Shown one piece after another: positions 44,215 to 53,000 of a stretch of DNA of 64,000 bases. Under the pieces are notes generated by a model. It had not been told where the DNA came from. It searched no databases and was given only the letters and a program-made list of their open reading frames with translations. This stretch comes from Burkholderiales bacterium. GTDB taxonomy: Bacteria; Pseudomonadota; Gammaproteobacteria; Burkholderiales; Burkholderiaceae_C. Position 1 is the first letter of the stretch; every line of letters begins with the position of its first letter. The stretch covers positions 1-64,000 of the forward strand of contig RXJW01000055.1 of assembly GCA_003963005.1 (NCBI GenBank), read 5' to 3'. The position numbers were made by a program, and so were the translations under genes.

Positions 44215-45014
44215 TGTCCACCCTGCTGAGCGCCGTTCGCTCGCTGATCTTCGTGCTCGTGCTGGTCGTCACGGTGATCCCGTGGGCGCTGGGTGTGTTG
44301 CTGCTGTCGGTCTTCCGTCGCGGGGACCCGGTGTACTGGGCCTGCGCCGGCTGGCTCAAGGTCGCCATCTGGAGCGCGCGCTGGATCTGCGGCGTGCGCT
44401 GGCGCATCCAGGGCATGGAGAACCTGCCGACCGCGTCCGACCGCCGCGCGGGTGTGGTGCTGCTGTCCAAGCACCAGAGCACCTGGGAGACGTTTGCGTA
44501 CCCGGCGCTCCTCAGCCACCCGCTGGCCTACGTGTTCAAGCGTGAACTGCTCTACGTGCCGTTCTTCGGCTGGGCGATGGCGCGCATGGACATGATCCAC
44601 ATCGACCGCGGCCGGCGCACCGAGGCCTGGAACAAGGTGCTGACCCAAGGCAAACGCCTGGGCGGCATGGGCAATTGGGTGATCATGTTCCCCGAGGGCA
44701 CGCGCATCCCGCGGGGCCAGGTGGGCGAGTACAAGACCGGCGGCACGCGCCTGGCGGTCGAGGCTGGCCTGCCGGTAGTGCCGATCGCGGTGACCGCCGC
44801 GCGCTGCTGGCCGCGCAAGAGCTTCCTGCTGCGCCCGGGGACGGTCGACATCTCCATCGGCCGGCAGATCCGACCCGAGGGCCGCGAGCCGGGTGAACTG
44901 ATGACCGAGGTCAAGACCTGGATCGAGTCCGAAATGCGCCGCCTCGACCCGGAGGCCTACCAGGACCCTTCGCCCGCCGGCGTCGCCGGCCAACCCGCCC
45001 CCACCCGCCACTGA
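44214..45014 (+). CDS. plsC: 1-acyl-sn-glycerol-3-phosphate acyltransferase
   Basis: A 266-residue membrane-bound acyltransferase. It has one or two N-terminal membrane segments (about 8-33), the active-site block KHQSTWET, and the acceptor-binding block FPEGTR. The active-site block is the HX4E form; HX4D is commoner, but the E form is what I recall for many beta-proteobacterial members. It makes phosphatidic acid. The ATG overlaps the preceding stop codon (TGATG). The position next to a gmhB homologue could also suit a late lipid A acyltransferase, but the FPEGTR motif favours PlsC. Confidence 0.88.
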   Translation: MSTLLSAVRSLIFVLVLVVTVIPWALGVLLLSVFRRGDPVYWACAGWLKVAIWSARWICGVRWRIQGMENLPTASDRRAGVVLLSKHQSTWETFAYPALLSHPLAYVFKRELLYVPFFGWAMARMDMIHIDRGRRTEAWNKVLTQGKRLGGMGNWVIMFPEGTRIPRGQVGEYKTGGTRLAVEAGLPVVPIAVTAARCWPRKSFLLRPGTVDISIGRQIRPEGREPGELMTEVKTWIESEMRRLDPEAYQDPSPAGVAGQPAPTRH

Positions 45015-45019
45015 GCACC

Positions 45020-45829
45020 ATGCCCGCCAAGCGCCCGGCCCCACTCCTGCAGGACAGCCAGCTGTCGCTGTTCGACGTGGCCCCGGAGATCACGCCCACC
45101 GAGCCCGGCGCGGCGCGCGCGCGGCGCGAGCTGCTGCTGGGCCAGCACCGCATCGGCTACGAGCTCAAGCGGGCACGGCGGCGCAGCATCGGTTTCGTCG
45201 TCGGCCCACAGGGACTGCGCGTCAGCGCGCCACGCTGGGTGCCGGTGACCGAGATCGAGCGGGCGCTGCAGCACAAGGGCGAATGGATCCTGCGCAAGCT
45301 CGTCGAGCAGCGTGAAAGGCAGCAGCGCATCCAGGCCTCGCGCATCGAGTGGCTGGATGGCGGCACGCTGCCCTACCTGGGCGCCACGATCACGCTCGTG
45401 CTGGCACCGACCGAACGCGAAGTGGTGTGGGACGAAGCCCAGCGCCAGTTGCGTCTGCCGCTGGCGCTCGGTGCCTCGGCCGAGCAGATCCGCGACCTCA
45501 CCCAGGCCTGGCTGCAGGCCCGCGCGCGGGAGGACTTCCTGCCGCGCTGCCGGCACTTCGCCGAGCGGCTGGGCGTCACGATGAAGACGCTGCGCCTGTC
45601 TTCCGCCCAGACGCGCTGGGGCAGCGCGAGCGCGGACGGCAGCATCCGACTGAACTGGCGGCTCATCCACTTTGCGCCGGCCATCATCGACTACGTCGTG
45701 GCCCACGAACTGGCTCATCTGCGTGAGATGAACCACAGCCCTGCCTTCTGGGACACGGTGCGCTCCGTGCTGCCGGACTTCGAGCGCTCGCGCGACGCGC
45801 TGCGCGAGGAGTCCATCGTCGTGCAATAA
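45020..45829 (+). CDS. YgjP/WLM-type zinc metallopeptidase (DUF45)
   Basis: A 269-residue protein of the YgjP-like family. The C-terminal half carries the zinc motif VVAHELAHLREMNHSPAFW, an HExxH-like helix with a third His downstream, as in SprT/WLM peptidases. QTRWGSASADGSIRLNWRL precedes it, a family hallmark. The first 40 residues are variable. Substrates are unknown. It follows plsC after 5 bases and ends the lnt-glyQS cluster. Confidence 0.85.
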   Translation: MPAKRPAPLLQDSQLSLFDVAPEITPTEPGAARARRELLLGQHRIGYELKRARRRSIGFVVGPQGLRVSAPRWVPVTEIERALQHKGEWILRKLVEQRERQQRIQASRIEWLDGGTLPYLGATITLVLAPTEREVVWDEAQRQLRLPLALGASAEQIRDLTQAWLQARAREDFLPRCRHFAERLGVTMKTLRLSSAQTRWGSASADGSIRLNWRLIHFAPAIIDYVVAHELAHLREMNHSPAFWDTVRSVLPDFERSRDALREESIVVQ

Positions 45830-45931
45830 CGGCGTCAGCAAACGGAATTTCGCGGCTATTCCCGACTTGTGAATATTCCCACCCCGGGCACTTCACCTTC
45901 AGCAACACTCCGCCCCGACGCTGTCACCACA

Positions 45932-46025
45932 GGTACCCGTGACCGGCAACGGCCGGAGGGAGCGAAGGTACCAAGGCTAAAAACGAGTCGCCGTCCTCGA
46001 TCTTTCATCGGGGGCGGCGTTTCTC
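45932..46025 (+). ncRNA. candidate structured RNA ending in a terminator
   Basis: Two GGTACC hexamers (45932-45937 and 45967-45972) can pair and enclose a hairpin CCGGC-AACG-GCCGG (45943-45956). A strong terminator (listed separately) follows. The unit lies between two convergent genes, so it is not the leader of a downstream gene. Either it is the 3' end of the YgjP-type transcript or it is a separate small RNA. No convincing promoter is visible; TTTCGC and GAATAT near 45851-45874 form only a poor pair. Confidence 0.3.
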
Positions 46026-46028
46026 TTT
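45989..46028. terminator. bidirectional intrinsic terminator
   Basis: CGCCGTCCTCGAT (45989-46001) pairs with ATCGGGGGCGGCG (46007-46019) over 13 bp with two G-U pairs and a CTTTC loop. TTTCTCTTT follows on the plus strand. On the minus strand the stem is followed by ACTCGTTTTTAG. It can end transcripts of both convergent neighbours. Confidence 0.8.
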
Positions 46029-46050
46029 AGGGCGCCGCTGAATCGGCGCG

Positions 46051-47118
46051 TCAGGCCGGCCGGAAGCGGTAGACGCCGTCCGCCCCGTGCTCGCGCACCA
46101 GGTCGCCCTGCAGCCACAGCGCATTCAGGTGAGCGATCGATTCCCCCATCGCGAACGTGGTCTGGTGCAGGTCGAGCTTGCGCTTGAACAGCACGGACAG
46201 CAGCCCGGCCGCATGCGTGGGCTCGGCCGCGCAGGCCGCCATCACCTCGGACAGCCGCTCGTCGTGGTGCTCGCGCAGCTGGTCGATGCGCTGGTGCAGG
46301 CCCATGAAGGGCTTGCCGTGCGATGGCAGCACCAGCGTGTCGGCTGGCAATGCAAGGTAGCGCGCCAGTGAGTTGAGATACAGCGTCAGCGGGTCGGCCT
46401 CGGGCTCGACATCCACGACCGACACGTTGGTCGAGATGCGCGGCAGGACCATGTCGCCGCTGATCAGCAGCGGAGCGCCCTCGGCCTCGGGGCAGAACAG
46501 GCTGATGTGCTCCGGGGCGTGACCGTAGCCGGCGATGCAATGCCAGGTGCGCCCACCGATCTCGACCTCGCTGCCGTCCATCAGGCGCCGGTAGCTCGCC
46601 GGCACCCTCGGCACCATCTTCGGGTAGTAGTCGGCGCGAGCGCGGATCTTCTCCAGCGAATCCGGGTCGGTCAGCCCGTGGCTGCCGAAGAACGCGGCCG
46701 CCGCTGCGCCCCCCATGCCGACGGTGGAACTGCTGGCCAGGCGCGCCAGGTTGAAATCCGTTGCGCTCATCCACAGGCGGCAGCCCCACTTCTCGGTCAG
46801 CCAGTGCGCCAGGCCGAGATGGTCGGGGTGGAAGTGCGTCGCGATCACGCGCAGCACCGGCAGGCCGTCCAGCCGCTCGGCGAACACGCGCTCCCAGTTG
46901 GCGCGCGTGTCATCGCTGGCAATGCCGCAGTCCACGATCGTCCAGCCTTCGTGGCCGTCCAGGCGGTCCCGCAGCAGCCACAGGTTGATGTGGTCCAGCG
47001 CGAACGGCAGGCCCATGCGCACCCAGCGCACGCCGGGCGCCAGGTCCAGGGCTTCGCCCGGGCCGGGCAGGGTGTCGCCCAGCGGGTAGGTGAGTTCGGA
47101 TTCGCGTGGGTTGGCCAT
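46051..47118 (-). CDS. metallo-beta-lactamase fold hydrolase
   Basis: A 355-residue protein. The N-terminal MBL domain has the metal motif THFHPDHLG (HxHxDH), later HAPEHISLF and GDMVLPR, with a final His in LPSHGKPF. The C-terminal part (about 265-355) looks like the winged-helix tail of LACTB2-like hydrolases. It probably hydrolyses a thioester, lactone or ester. The gene diverges from a LiuR-like MerR regulator with a palindrome between them, suggesting a link to branched-chain acyl-CoA metabolism; this is inference. Confidence 0.82.
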   Translation of the reverse strand: MANPRESELTYPLGDTLPGPGEALDLAPGVRWVRMGLPFALDHINLWLLRDRLDGHEGWTIVDCGIASDDTRANWERVFAERLDGLPVLRVIATHFHPDHLGLAHWLTEKWGCRLWMSATDFNLARLASSSTVGMGGAAAAAFFGSHGLTDPDSLEKIRARADYYPKMVPRVPASYRRLMDGSEVEIGGRTWHCIAGYGHAPEHISLFCPEAEGAPLLISGDMVLPRISTNVSVVDVEPEADPLTLYLNSLARYLALPADTLVLPSHGKPFMGLHQRIDQLREHHDERLSEVMAACAAEPTHAAGLLSVLFKRKLDLHQTTFAMGESIAHLNALWLQGDLVREHGADGVYRFRPA

Positions 47119-47144
47119 GGCGGTAGGCTCGACTGGTTTTAGAC

Positions 47145-47158
47145 TGACGTTTACGTCA
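47145..47158. promoter_or_regulatory. operator-like palindrome between MBL and MerR genes
   Basis: TGACGTTTACGTCA is a perfect 6-base inverted repeat with a two-base spacer. It resembles the ACGT-N2-ACGT core I recall for LiuR-type MerR regulators. It is 13 bases upstream of the regulator start and 27 bases from the MBL start, so it could control both. Confidence 0.55.
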
Positions 47159-47171
47159 ATCGAGTGTAGCC

Positions 47172-47582
47172 ATGCCCCCTCGCAAGTCTGTCCCGCCCGC
47201 GACCGAAGCCTCGCAGCCGACGTACACCATCACCGAGCTCGCCGCCGAGTTCGACATCACGCCGCGCGCCATCCGCTTCTACGAGGACATGGGCCTGCTC
47301 GAGCCTGGCCGCAAGGGGCGCAACCGCGTCTACACGCCGCGCGACCGCACGCGCCTGAAGCTCACCCTGCGCGGCAAGCGGCTCGGCCTGGCGCTGCAGG
47401 AGATCAAGCAGCTCGTCGACATGTACGACAGCCAGGCCAGCGCTGCGCCCCAGCTTCGGGCCTTCCTCACCATCCTGGGGCAGCACCGGCAGCAACTGGA
47501 ACAGCAGCGCCACGACATCGAGGTCACGCTGGCAGAGATCCAACAGCACGAGAAACGCTGCCGCGCGCTGCTGGCGGGCTGA
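47172..47582 (+). CDS. MerR-family regulator, LiuR-like
   Basis: A 136-residue regulator. The N-terminal MerR helix-turn-helix is YTITELAAEFDITPRAIRFYEDMGLL, of which ITELAAEFDITPRAIRFYED is the core. It continues with VYTPRDRTRLKLTLRGKRLGL, and a C-terminal coiled coil (about 85-130) has no metal-binding cysteines until the last residues. This pattern fits LiuR regulators of leucine/isovalerate catabolism rather than metal sensors. Target genes of that pathway are not in the window; the divergent MBL hydrolase is the only neighbour it could control. Confidence 0.75.
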   Translation: MPPRKSVPPATEASQPTYTITELAAEFDITPRAIRFYEDMGLLEPGRKGRNRVYTPRDRTRLKLTLRGKRLGLALQEIKQLVDMYDSQASAAPQLRAFLTILGQHRQQLEQQRHDIEVTLAEIQQHEKRCRALLAG

Positions 47583-47749
47583 AAGCGGCCAACGGAAGGC
47601 CCTTTTGAGCGTGACGGTTTGCCGTCTCGCCCCTGATTTCTGTCTCAAACGGGACAAATCCGGCTGACGCAATCCCCAAGGCTGACTAGAGTCCGGGCCT
47701 CGATCCTCGTGCCCTCCTGTTCTGGTCGAATCGTCGTTGTGGAGTCGTC

Positions 47750-48520
47750 ATGACACTCGGACCGCGCCCTCGTTTGGGGCTCGCCCTGCCCGCCATCGCG
47801 GGTGCCCTGCTGCTGTTGGCCCAATCGGCCACCGCCCAAACCGACCCGCCCAAGGCCGAAGGCCTGGAGCGTGCGCAGAAGGCTGCTGACGCCGTGTTCC
47901 ACTGGATCAAGCTCAACGGCGAAAAGGGCGCCAATCGCCCGACAAACACCCCGGCTCCGGCTCCAGCCCCTGCGCCTGCACCGGCACCCGCTGCCGTCGC
48001 GAAGAAGCCGGCCGCAGCACCGGCACCGGTCGCCGCGGCGCCCAAGCCGGCGGCTGCGCCCGCCGGCACGCCCGCACCGGCGCCAACCGCCACGGCGGCC
48101 GTGACGCCTGCGCCGGCCGTGACGACCGCTGCGCCATCCGAACCGGAGCGGCCGCCCGTGGTGGTCGCCGCGGCGGCACCGACGCCTGAGCCGGCTGCCC
48201 CGCTGGCAGCGGCTGCCAAGGCGGTCGAGCCCCCGCCGCCACCGCAGGAAGAAGAAGAAGAACCGCTGCGCCTGCTGAACAAGGTCAGCCCGAGCGTGCC
48301 GCGCCAGTTGGCGCAGCAGAGCTCCTTCCGGACCGGCTTCGCCCAGGTGCAGTTCACCGTCGGCGTGGATGGCAGCGTCCAGCAGACCTCGGTCATCAAG
48401 GCCAGCCATGCCCGCCTTGGCACGGCCGCGATGGATGCCATCAAGCAGTGGAAATTCGCGCCGATTCGCAAGGCCCGTGAAGCGGCCGTCGAGATTGCCT
48501 TCAGCAACGATGCGGAATGA
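47750..48520 (+). CDS. TonB-like protein with Ala/Pro-rich linker
   Basis: A 256-residue exported protein. It has a signal sequence (about 8-30, cleavage near ATAQ-T) and a short helical part. A low-complexity Ala/Pro/Val linker (about 65-160) and an acidic run (QEEEEE) precede a TonB C-terminal domain (about 175-256, ending in FSNDAE) with FAQVQFTVGVDGSVQQ and AAMDAIKQWKFAPI. It lacks the usual uncleaved N-terminal anchor with the SHLS motif, and exbBD genes are not adjacent. It may therefore be a periplasmic TonB-domain protein rather than a true energy transducer. GGAG precedes the ATG by 6-7 bases. Confidence 0.75.
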   Translation: MTLGPRPRLGLALPAIAGALLLLAQSATAQTDPPKAEGLERAQKAADAVFHWIKLNGEKGANRPTNTPAPAPAPAPAPAPAAVAKKPAAAPAPVAAAPKPAAAPAGTPAPAPTATAAVTPAPAVTTAAPSEPERPPVVVAAAAPTPEPAAPLAAAAKAVEPPPPPQEEEEEPLRLLNKVSPSVPRQLAQQSSFRTGFAQVQFTVGVDGSVQQTSVIKASHARLGTAAMDAIKQWKFAPIRKAREAAVEIAFSNDAE

Positions 48521-48640
48521 CCCCCTTCAGGTGAGGGGGCTGATTCCGGTCTCGTAGCCCTCCCCATTGACGCCGTCCCCGCGCACCGGGGATGCTCGCG
48601 CGCGCCGCCCGAAGTCTGGCGGCGTCATCAGGGAGCTTCC

Positions 48641-49660
48641 ATGTCCATCCGCTCGATCACCCGCGCGCTCGCGGGTCTCGGTCTTTGTGCCGCTGCACTG
48701 ACCGCCACCGCCGGCCCGTACTCGAACCTGGTCGTCTTCGGTGACAGCCTGTCCGACAGCGGGAACAACGCGCTGCTGCTCAGCAACTTCGGCACGCAGC
48801 CGCTGCCGCCGGTCGTCATCGCCAGCGACGCGTCCTACAGCCGCATTCCGTCGGCTGCCATGACCTACTCCAACGGCAAGGTCTGGACGCAATACCTCGC
48901 GCAGTCGCTCGGCCTGACGCTGACGCCGTCGCTCGCCGGCGGCACCAACTTCTCGTTCGGCGGCGCACAGACGGGCATCGACGGCAACGACGTGCCGCAG
49001 ATCCCCGGCTTCCCGTTCAGCATGCGCACGCAGCTCAACACCTACCTGGGCGCGACCGGCGGCATCGCCGATCCGAACGCGCTCTACATCGTGGCCGGCG
49101 GTGGCAACAACATCCGGGCCGCGTTGGAAGCCATCGCCGCAGGTGCCGATCCCAACGCGACGGCAGCCGCCACCGTGGCCGGCTACGCGACCGACATGGC
49201 AGGCCTCGTGGCCAACCTGAAGATCGCCGGCGCGCACCATGTGCTGGTGCTGAACACGCCCAACTTCGGCCTGACGCCATTGGCCAACGCCCTCGGCGTG
49301 AGCACGCTGGCCACCAACCTGAGCTACGCCATGGATGCACAACTCGCGACCGCCCTCCAGGGCAGCGGCGTGCAGACCTTCGACCTGTTCAGCTTCCTGA
49401 GCGGCGTGGTCGCAGCTGGCCCGGCCTCGGGCTTCAGCAATCTGACCCACGCCTGCGCTGCGGTCGTCAATGCCTGTGACGTCAACACCTCGCTGTTCTG
49501 GGACGGCATCCACCCCACCACGCTGGCCCACCAGCAGCTCGCCGCGGCCGTGCTCGCCGTGGCTGTGCCGGAGCCCGAAGTCGCCGGCATGCTGGCGCTC
49601 GGCCTGGCCATCGTGGCCCTGTCAGTCCGGCGCCGCCGGGCAGGTGGCCAGCAGGGCTGA
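48641..49660 (+). CDS. GDSL/SGNH esterase with PEP-CTERM signal
   Basis: A 339-residue secreted hydrolase. It has a signal peptide (about 1-25) and block I VVFGDSLSDSGNN with the catalytic Ser. The Gly/Asn blocks are GGTNFSFGGA and VAGGGNN, and DGIHPTTLAH carries the catalytic Asp and His. The C-terminus is a PEP-CTERM signal: VPEPEVAGMLALGLA, a helix and RRRR. It is therefore sorted by an exosortase, like the 1550-residue protein upstream. The 3' end overlaps a convergent LysR gene by 39 bases. Confidence 0.88.
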   Translation: MSIRSITRALAGLGLCAAALTATAGPYSNLVVFGDSLSDSGNNALLLSNFGTQPLPPVVIASDASYSRIPSAAMTYSNGKVWTQYLAQSLGLTLTPSLAGGTNFSFGGAQTGIDGNDVPQIPGFPFSMRTQLNTYLGATGGIADPNALYIVAGGGNNIRAALEAIAAGADPNATAAATVAGYATDMAGLVANLKIAGAHHVLVLNTPNFGLTPLANALGVSTLATNLSYAMDAQLATALQGSGVQTFDLFSFLSGVVAAGPASGFSNLTHACAAVVNACDVNTSLFWDGIHPTTLAHQQLAAAVLAVAVPEPEVAGMLALGLAIVALSVRRRRAGGQQG

Positions 49661-50536
49661 CATCGCCTCCAGAAACACCCGGGTGCGCAGCGGCATCAGC
49701 CGCCGCTCCGGGAACACGGCCCAGCAGGTCGACCCCGGCAGCTCCCAGCCGGGCAAGACGCGCTGGAGCCGTCCCGCGCGCAGCGCATCGGTCACCATCA
49801 GGCGGTCGATGCCCGCGATGCCCACACCGGCCATCGCGAGCTCGGCCAGCAGGCTCGGGGCATTCGCCACCGTGCGCTGCACCGGCACCACCTCCACCGG
49901 TTCGCTGTCGTCCCGGCGCAATCGCCAGGGCAGCACGTCGCCGGTGCGCGTCAGCAGCATGAGGCCGTGCATCGCGGCCAGCGCCTGGGGCAGCAAGGGC
50001 TCGCCCATCCGGGCGAGGTAGGCCGGCGAGGCATACAGACCCCAGTGCGTGGTCGCGAGGCGGCGTGCGGCGAGCTGGCTCTCGTCCGACAGCGCGCCCA
50101 TGCGGATGGCCATATCGAAGCCCTCGCCGATCAGGTCCACGCGCCGCGGCGTCAGGTCCAGTTCCAGCTGCACCTCCGGGTAGGTCAGCGCGAACTCCGC
50201 CAGCATCCCCCGGGCCACGTTCTGCGCGAAATCCGCCGGCATGCTCACACGCAGCCGGCCGCTGGGCTTGCTCTGCCGGTGCAGGGCCAGCGCGAGCGCC
50301 CCGTCCACCTCGGCCGCCACCGCCCGTGCATGCTCCAGCACGCCGGCGCCGAAGTCCGTCAGCGACAGCTTGCGCGTGCTGCGCAACAGCAGCTTCTCGC
50401 CCAGCCGCGCCTCCAGCGTGGCAATCCGCCGCGATACCGTGCTCTTCGGCCAATGCACCCGCTCGGCGGCCCGGCTGAAACTGCCGGCCTCCATCACGCG
50501 GGCGAACAGCAGCAGGTCATCGGCATCAGGTTCCAT
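49622..50536 (-). CDS. LysR-family transcriptional regulator
   Basis: A 304-residue regulator. The N-terminal winged helix-turn-helix has LLLFARVMEAGSFSRAAERV and STVSRRIATLEARLG, and a substrate-binding domain of the CrgA/AaeR-like subgroup follows (RLRVSMPADFAQ). It is divergent from an azoreductase gene, its likely target. The 116 bases between contain ATTG-N14-CAAT, a possible LysR site. The start at 50536 fits the family N-terminus. Confidence 0.85.
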   Translation of the reverse strand: MEPDADDLLLFARVMEAGSFSRAAERVHWPKSTVSRRIATLEARLGEKLLLRSTRKLSLTDFGAGVLEHARAVAAEVDGALALALHRQSKPSGRLRVSMPADFAQNVARGMLAEFALTYPEVQLELDLTPRRVDLIGEGFDMAIRMGALSDESQLAARRLATTHWGLYASPAYLARMGEPLLPQALAAMHGLMLLTRTGDVLPWRLRRDDSEPVEVVPVQRTVANAPSLLAELAMAGVGIAGIDRLMVTDALRAGRLQRVLPGWELPGSTCWAVFPERRLMPLRTRVFLEAMSALLATCPAAPD

Positions 50537-50652
50537 CACATCTCCTTGATTGATCCATTGGCGGAACAATCTTGTGCAGATCATCGGCTTCCGATGCTGC
50601 AGGCGCAATCCTAGAGTTCATCCCATCGCAACCCGCCTCCCCGGAGTCCCAG

Positions 50653-51258
50653 ATGAACATCCTGCAGATCAACGCCAGCGCCCGCCGTGCCACCGACGAC
50701 CAAGGGTCCGTCTCGACCCGCCTGGCCCAGGAACTCACCGCTCGCCTGCGCGCGGCCCACCCCGGCGCCACGCTGACCGTGCGCGACCTGGCCGTCACAC
50801 CCCAGCCCGTGCTCGACGAAGCGGCGCTCGGCGCCCTCTTCACGCCGGCCGACCAGCGCACGCCCGAACAGGCCGCCCGCGTGGCCCAGGACGACGCCCT
50901 GATCGCCGAACTGCTGGCCGCTGACACGGTCGTCATCGGTGTGCCGATGTACAACTTCAACGTCACCGCCCAGTTCAAGAACTGGATCGACGCCGTGGCC
51001 CGCGCCGGCGTGACCTTCAAGTACGGCGAGAAGGGCCCCGTCGGCCTGGTGCAGGGCAAGAAGGTCTATGTCGTGACCAGCCGCGGCGGCATCCACCGCG
51101 ACCAGCCGAGCGACCAGATGACGCCCTACCTGCGCACCGTGCTCGCCTTCCTGGGCATGACGGACGTGAGCTTCGTCTACGCCGAGGGCATGGCCTTCGC
51201 CGCCGAGCAGGGCCTGAGCCAGGCCCGCGCCCAGATCGACGCACTGCTGACCGCCTGA
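50653..51258 (+). CDS. azoR: FMN-dependent NADH-azoreductase
   Basis: A 201-residue flavodoxin-fold quinone/azo reductase beginning [12 protein letters not shown]. It has [22 protein letters not shown] split by FMN-contacting residues (the core is [14 protein letters not shown]) and VVTSRGG. It reduces quinones or azo compounds with NADH and bound FMN. It is followed after 33 bases by a pirin gene, and both are likely controlled by the divergent LysR regulator, a common arrangement. Confidence 0.88.
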   Translation: MNILQINASARRATDDQGSVSTRLAQELTARLRAAHPGATLTVRDLAVTPQPVLDEAALGALFTPADQRTPEQAARVAQDDALIAELLAADTVVIGVPMYNFNVTAQFKNWIDAVARAGVTFKYGEKGPVGLVQGKKVYVVTSRGGIHRDQPSDQMTPYLRTVLAFLGMTDVSFVYAEGMAFAAEQGLSQARAQIDALLTA

Positions 51259-51291
51259 TCCGGCGTCAGACCGACACCGAAAGGAACTGCC

Positions 51292-52161
51292 ATGGACACC
51301 GTCGCGACATCGCTGCTGGAACGCCCCCGCGAGGTCGAGCGCCTCGTCGCCGGCCAGCCCACCCGCGACGGCGCCGGCGTGAAGCTCGAACGCGTGCTGA
51401 CGCAGCCGCTGCAACGTCGCCTCGATCCGTTCCTGATGCTGGATCACTTCAGCTCGGACAACCCCGACGACTACGGCGCCGGCTTTCCGGAGCACCCGCA
51501 TCGCGGCTTCGAGACCGTCACCTACATGCTGCTGGGGCGCATCCGCCACCGCGACTCGGCCGGCCATGAGGGCCTGGTGTCCGACGGCGGCGTGCAGTGG
51601 ATGACTGCCGGCCGCGGCGTCATCCACAGTGAGATGCCCGAGCAGCGCGACGGGCGCATGGCGGGCTTCCAGCTCTGGCTGAACCTGCCGGCCCGCGACA
51701 AGATGCGCGCGCCGGGCTACCTGGACGTGCAAGGCCCGCAGGTGCCGCAGTTCGAGCGCGACGGGGTCACGGTGCGCGTCATTGCCGGCGAAAGCCACGG
51801 CGTGGCCGGCGCCGTGCAGCGCGCCGTGACCGAGCCGCTGTACCTCGACCTGCACCTGCCGCCAGGCGCACGCTTCGAGCAGCCGCTGGCCGCCACCCAT
51901 AACGCCTTCGTCTACGTGTACGAGGGTGCCCTGCGCTTCGACACGGGCTGCCAGGTGCTCACCGGGCGCCTGGCGATCCTGGCCAACACGCCGGGCAGCG
52001 ACGGCGTGCGGCTGACCGCGGGTGACGTGCCGACCCGCGCGCTGCTGATCGCCGGCCAGCCGCTGAACGAGCCCATTGCGCAATACGGTCCCTTCGTCAT
52101 GAACACCGAGGCCGAACTGGTGCAGGCGGTGCGCGACTTCCAGGCCGGCCGGCTGGCCTGA
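51292..52161 (+). CDS. pirin family protein
   Basis: A 289-residue bicupin. The N-terminal cupin has FPEHPHRGFETVTYMLLG with the His ligands, followed by GGVQWMTAGRGVIHSEMPE, the typical pirin signature, and a C-terminal pirin_C domain (about 175-285). Bacterial pirins bind iron and some act as quercetin dioxygenases. A GAAAGGA site precedes the ATG by 7 bases. It probably shares a transcript with azoR. Confidence 0.9.
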   Translation: MDTVATSLLERPREVERLVAGQPTRDGAGVKLERVLTQPLQRRLDPFLMLDHFSSDNPDDYGAGFPEHPHRGFETVTYMLLGRIRHRDSAGHEGLVSDGGVQWMTAGRGVIHSEMPEQRDGRMAGFQLWLNLPARDKMRAPGYLDVQGPQVPQFERDGVTVRVIAGESHGVAGAVQRAVTEPLYLDLHLPPGARFEQPLAATHNAFVYVYEGALRFDTGCQVLTGRLAILANTPGSDGVRLTAGDVPTRALLIAGQPLNEPIAQYGPFVMNTEAELVQAVRDFQAGRLA

Positions 52162-52257
52162 CGTCGGCAGGGCGACAGCCGGCACCAAGAGGCGCGCTTA
52201 TGCTGGGCGCCCTGCCCGGCCGCCGTGCGGCGGGCCACCGCTCCTGATCGCGTCTCC

Positions 52258-52998
52258 ATGGTCTATGCACTGCTCGTGCTGGCCGGCCTCTGGGCCGGTC
52301 TGCAAAACGCCCTTGCCGGGGGCGGCTCCTTCGTCACGTTGCCGGCACTCATCCTGTCGGGCATGTCGCCGCTGGCAGCCAACATCACGTCGACCGTGGC
52401 GCTGTTCCCGGGTCAGCTCACCTCGGGCTGGGCCGGCCGCAAGCTGGTGACCGGCACACCGACCGTCTCCGTGCGCGCCTTGATCGGCCTGAGCCTCGCG
52501 GGCGGCGCGGTCGGCGCGTGGCTGCTGCTGAACACGCCGTCCTCCGTGTTCGCGCGGCTCGTGCCCTGGCTCGTGCTGTTCGCCACCAGCGTGTTCGCCT
52601 GGGGCAGCTTCCTGCGCAAGCCGGCAGCCGAGGGCGGCCATCTGGGCGCCCTGCCCACGGGTCTGATGCAGTTCCTGATCGCCATCTACGGCGGCTATTT
52701 CGGCGGTGGCATCGGCTTCCTGATGCTCGCCGCCCTCACCGTCGCGGGCATGCCGACACGCCATGCCGGCGCCACCAAGAACGTGCTGGCCGGCATCATG
52801 AATGCGTCCGCCGTGGCGCTGTTCGTGACCTCGCCGGAAGTGCACTGGCTGCAGGCCGGCGTGCTCGGCACCAGCGCCCTGATCGGGGGCCTGGCGGGCG
52901 CATGGGCGCTGCACCATGTCAACGAAAAGGCCCTGCGCGTGGCCATCGTCGGGCTGGGCATTGCGCTGACGGTGGGGCTCTTTCTGCGGCCGATCTGA
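52258..52998 (+). CDS. TauE/SafE-family membrane permease
   Basis: A 246-residue protein with about seven or eight membrane helices. It has the family hallmarks LAGGGSFVTLPALIL, NITSTVALFPGQ, GGYFGGGIGFLML and ATKNVLAGIMNAS. Members export sulphite, sulphoacetate or other organosulphur anions. The substrate here is unknown. It stands about 100 bases after pirin and 2 bases before a methyltransferase gene. Confidence 0.87.
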   Translation: MVYALLVLAGLWAGLQNALAGGGSFVTLPALILSGMSPLAANITSTVALFPGQLTSGWAGRKLVTGTPTVSVRALIGLSLAGGAVGAWLLLNTPSSVFARLVPWLVLFATSVFAWGSFLRKPAAEGGHLGALPTGLMQFLIAIYGGYFGGGIGFLMLAALTVAGMPTRHAGATKNVLAGIMNASAVALFVTSPEVHWLQAGVLGTSALIGGLAGAWALHHVNEKALRVAIVGLGIALTVGLFLRPI

Positions 52999-53000
52999 CC

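Noticed and set aside
45851-45874. Sigma-70 promoter driving the orphan RNA
   Set aside because: TTTCGC / GAATAT matches only weakly and was not listed as a feature.
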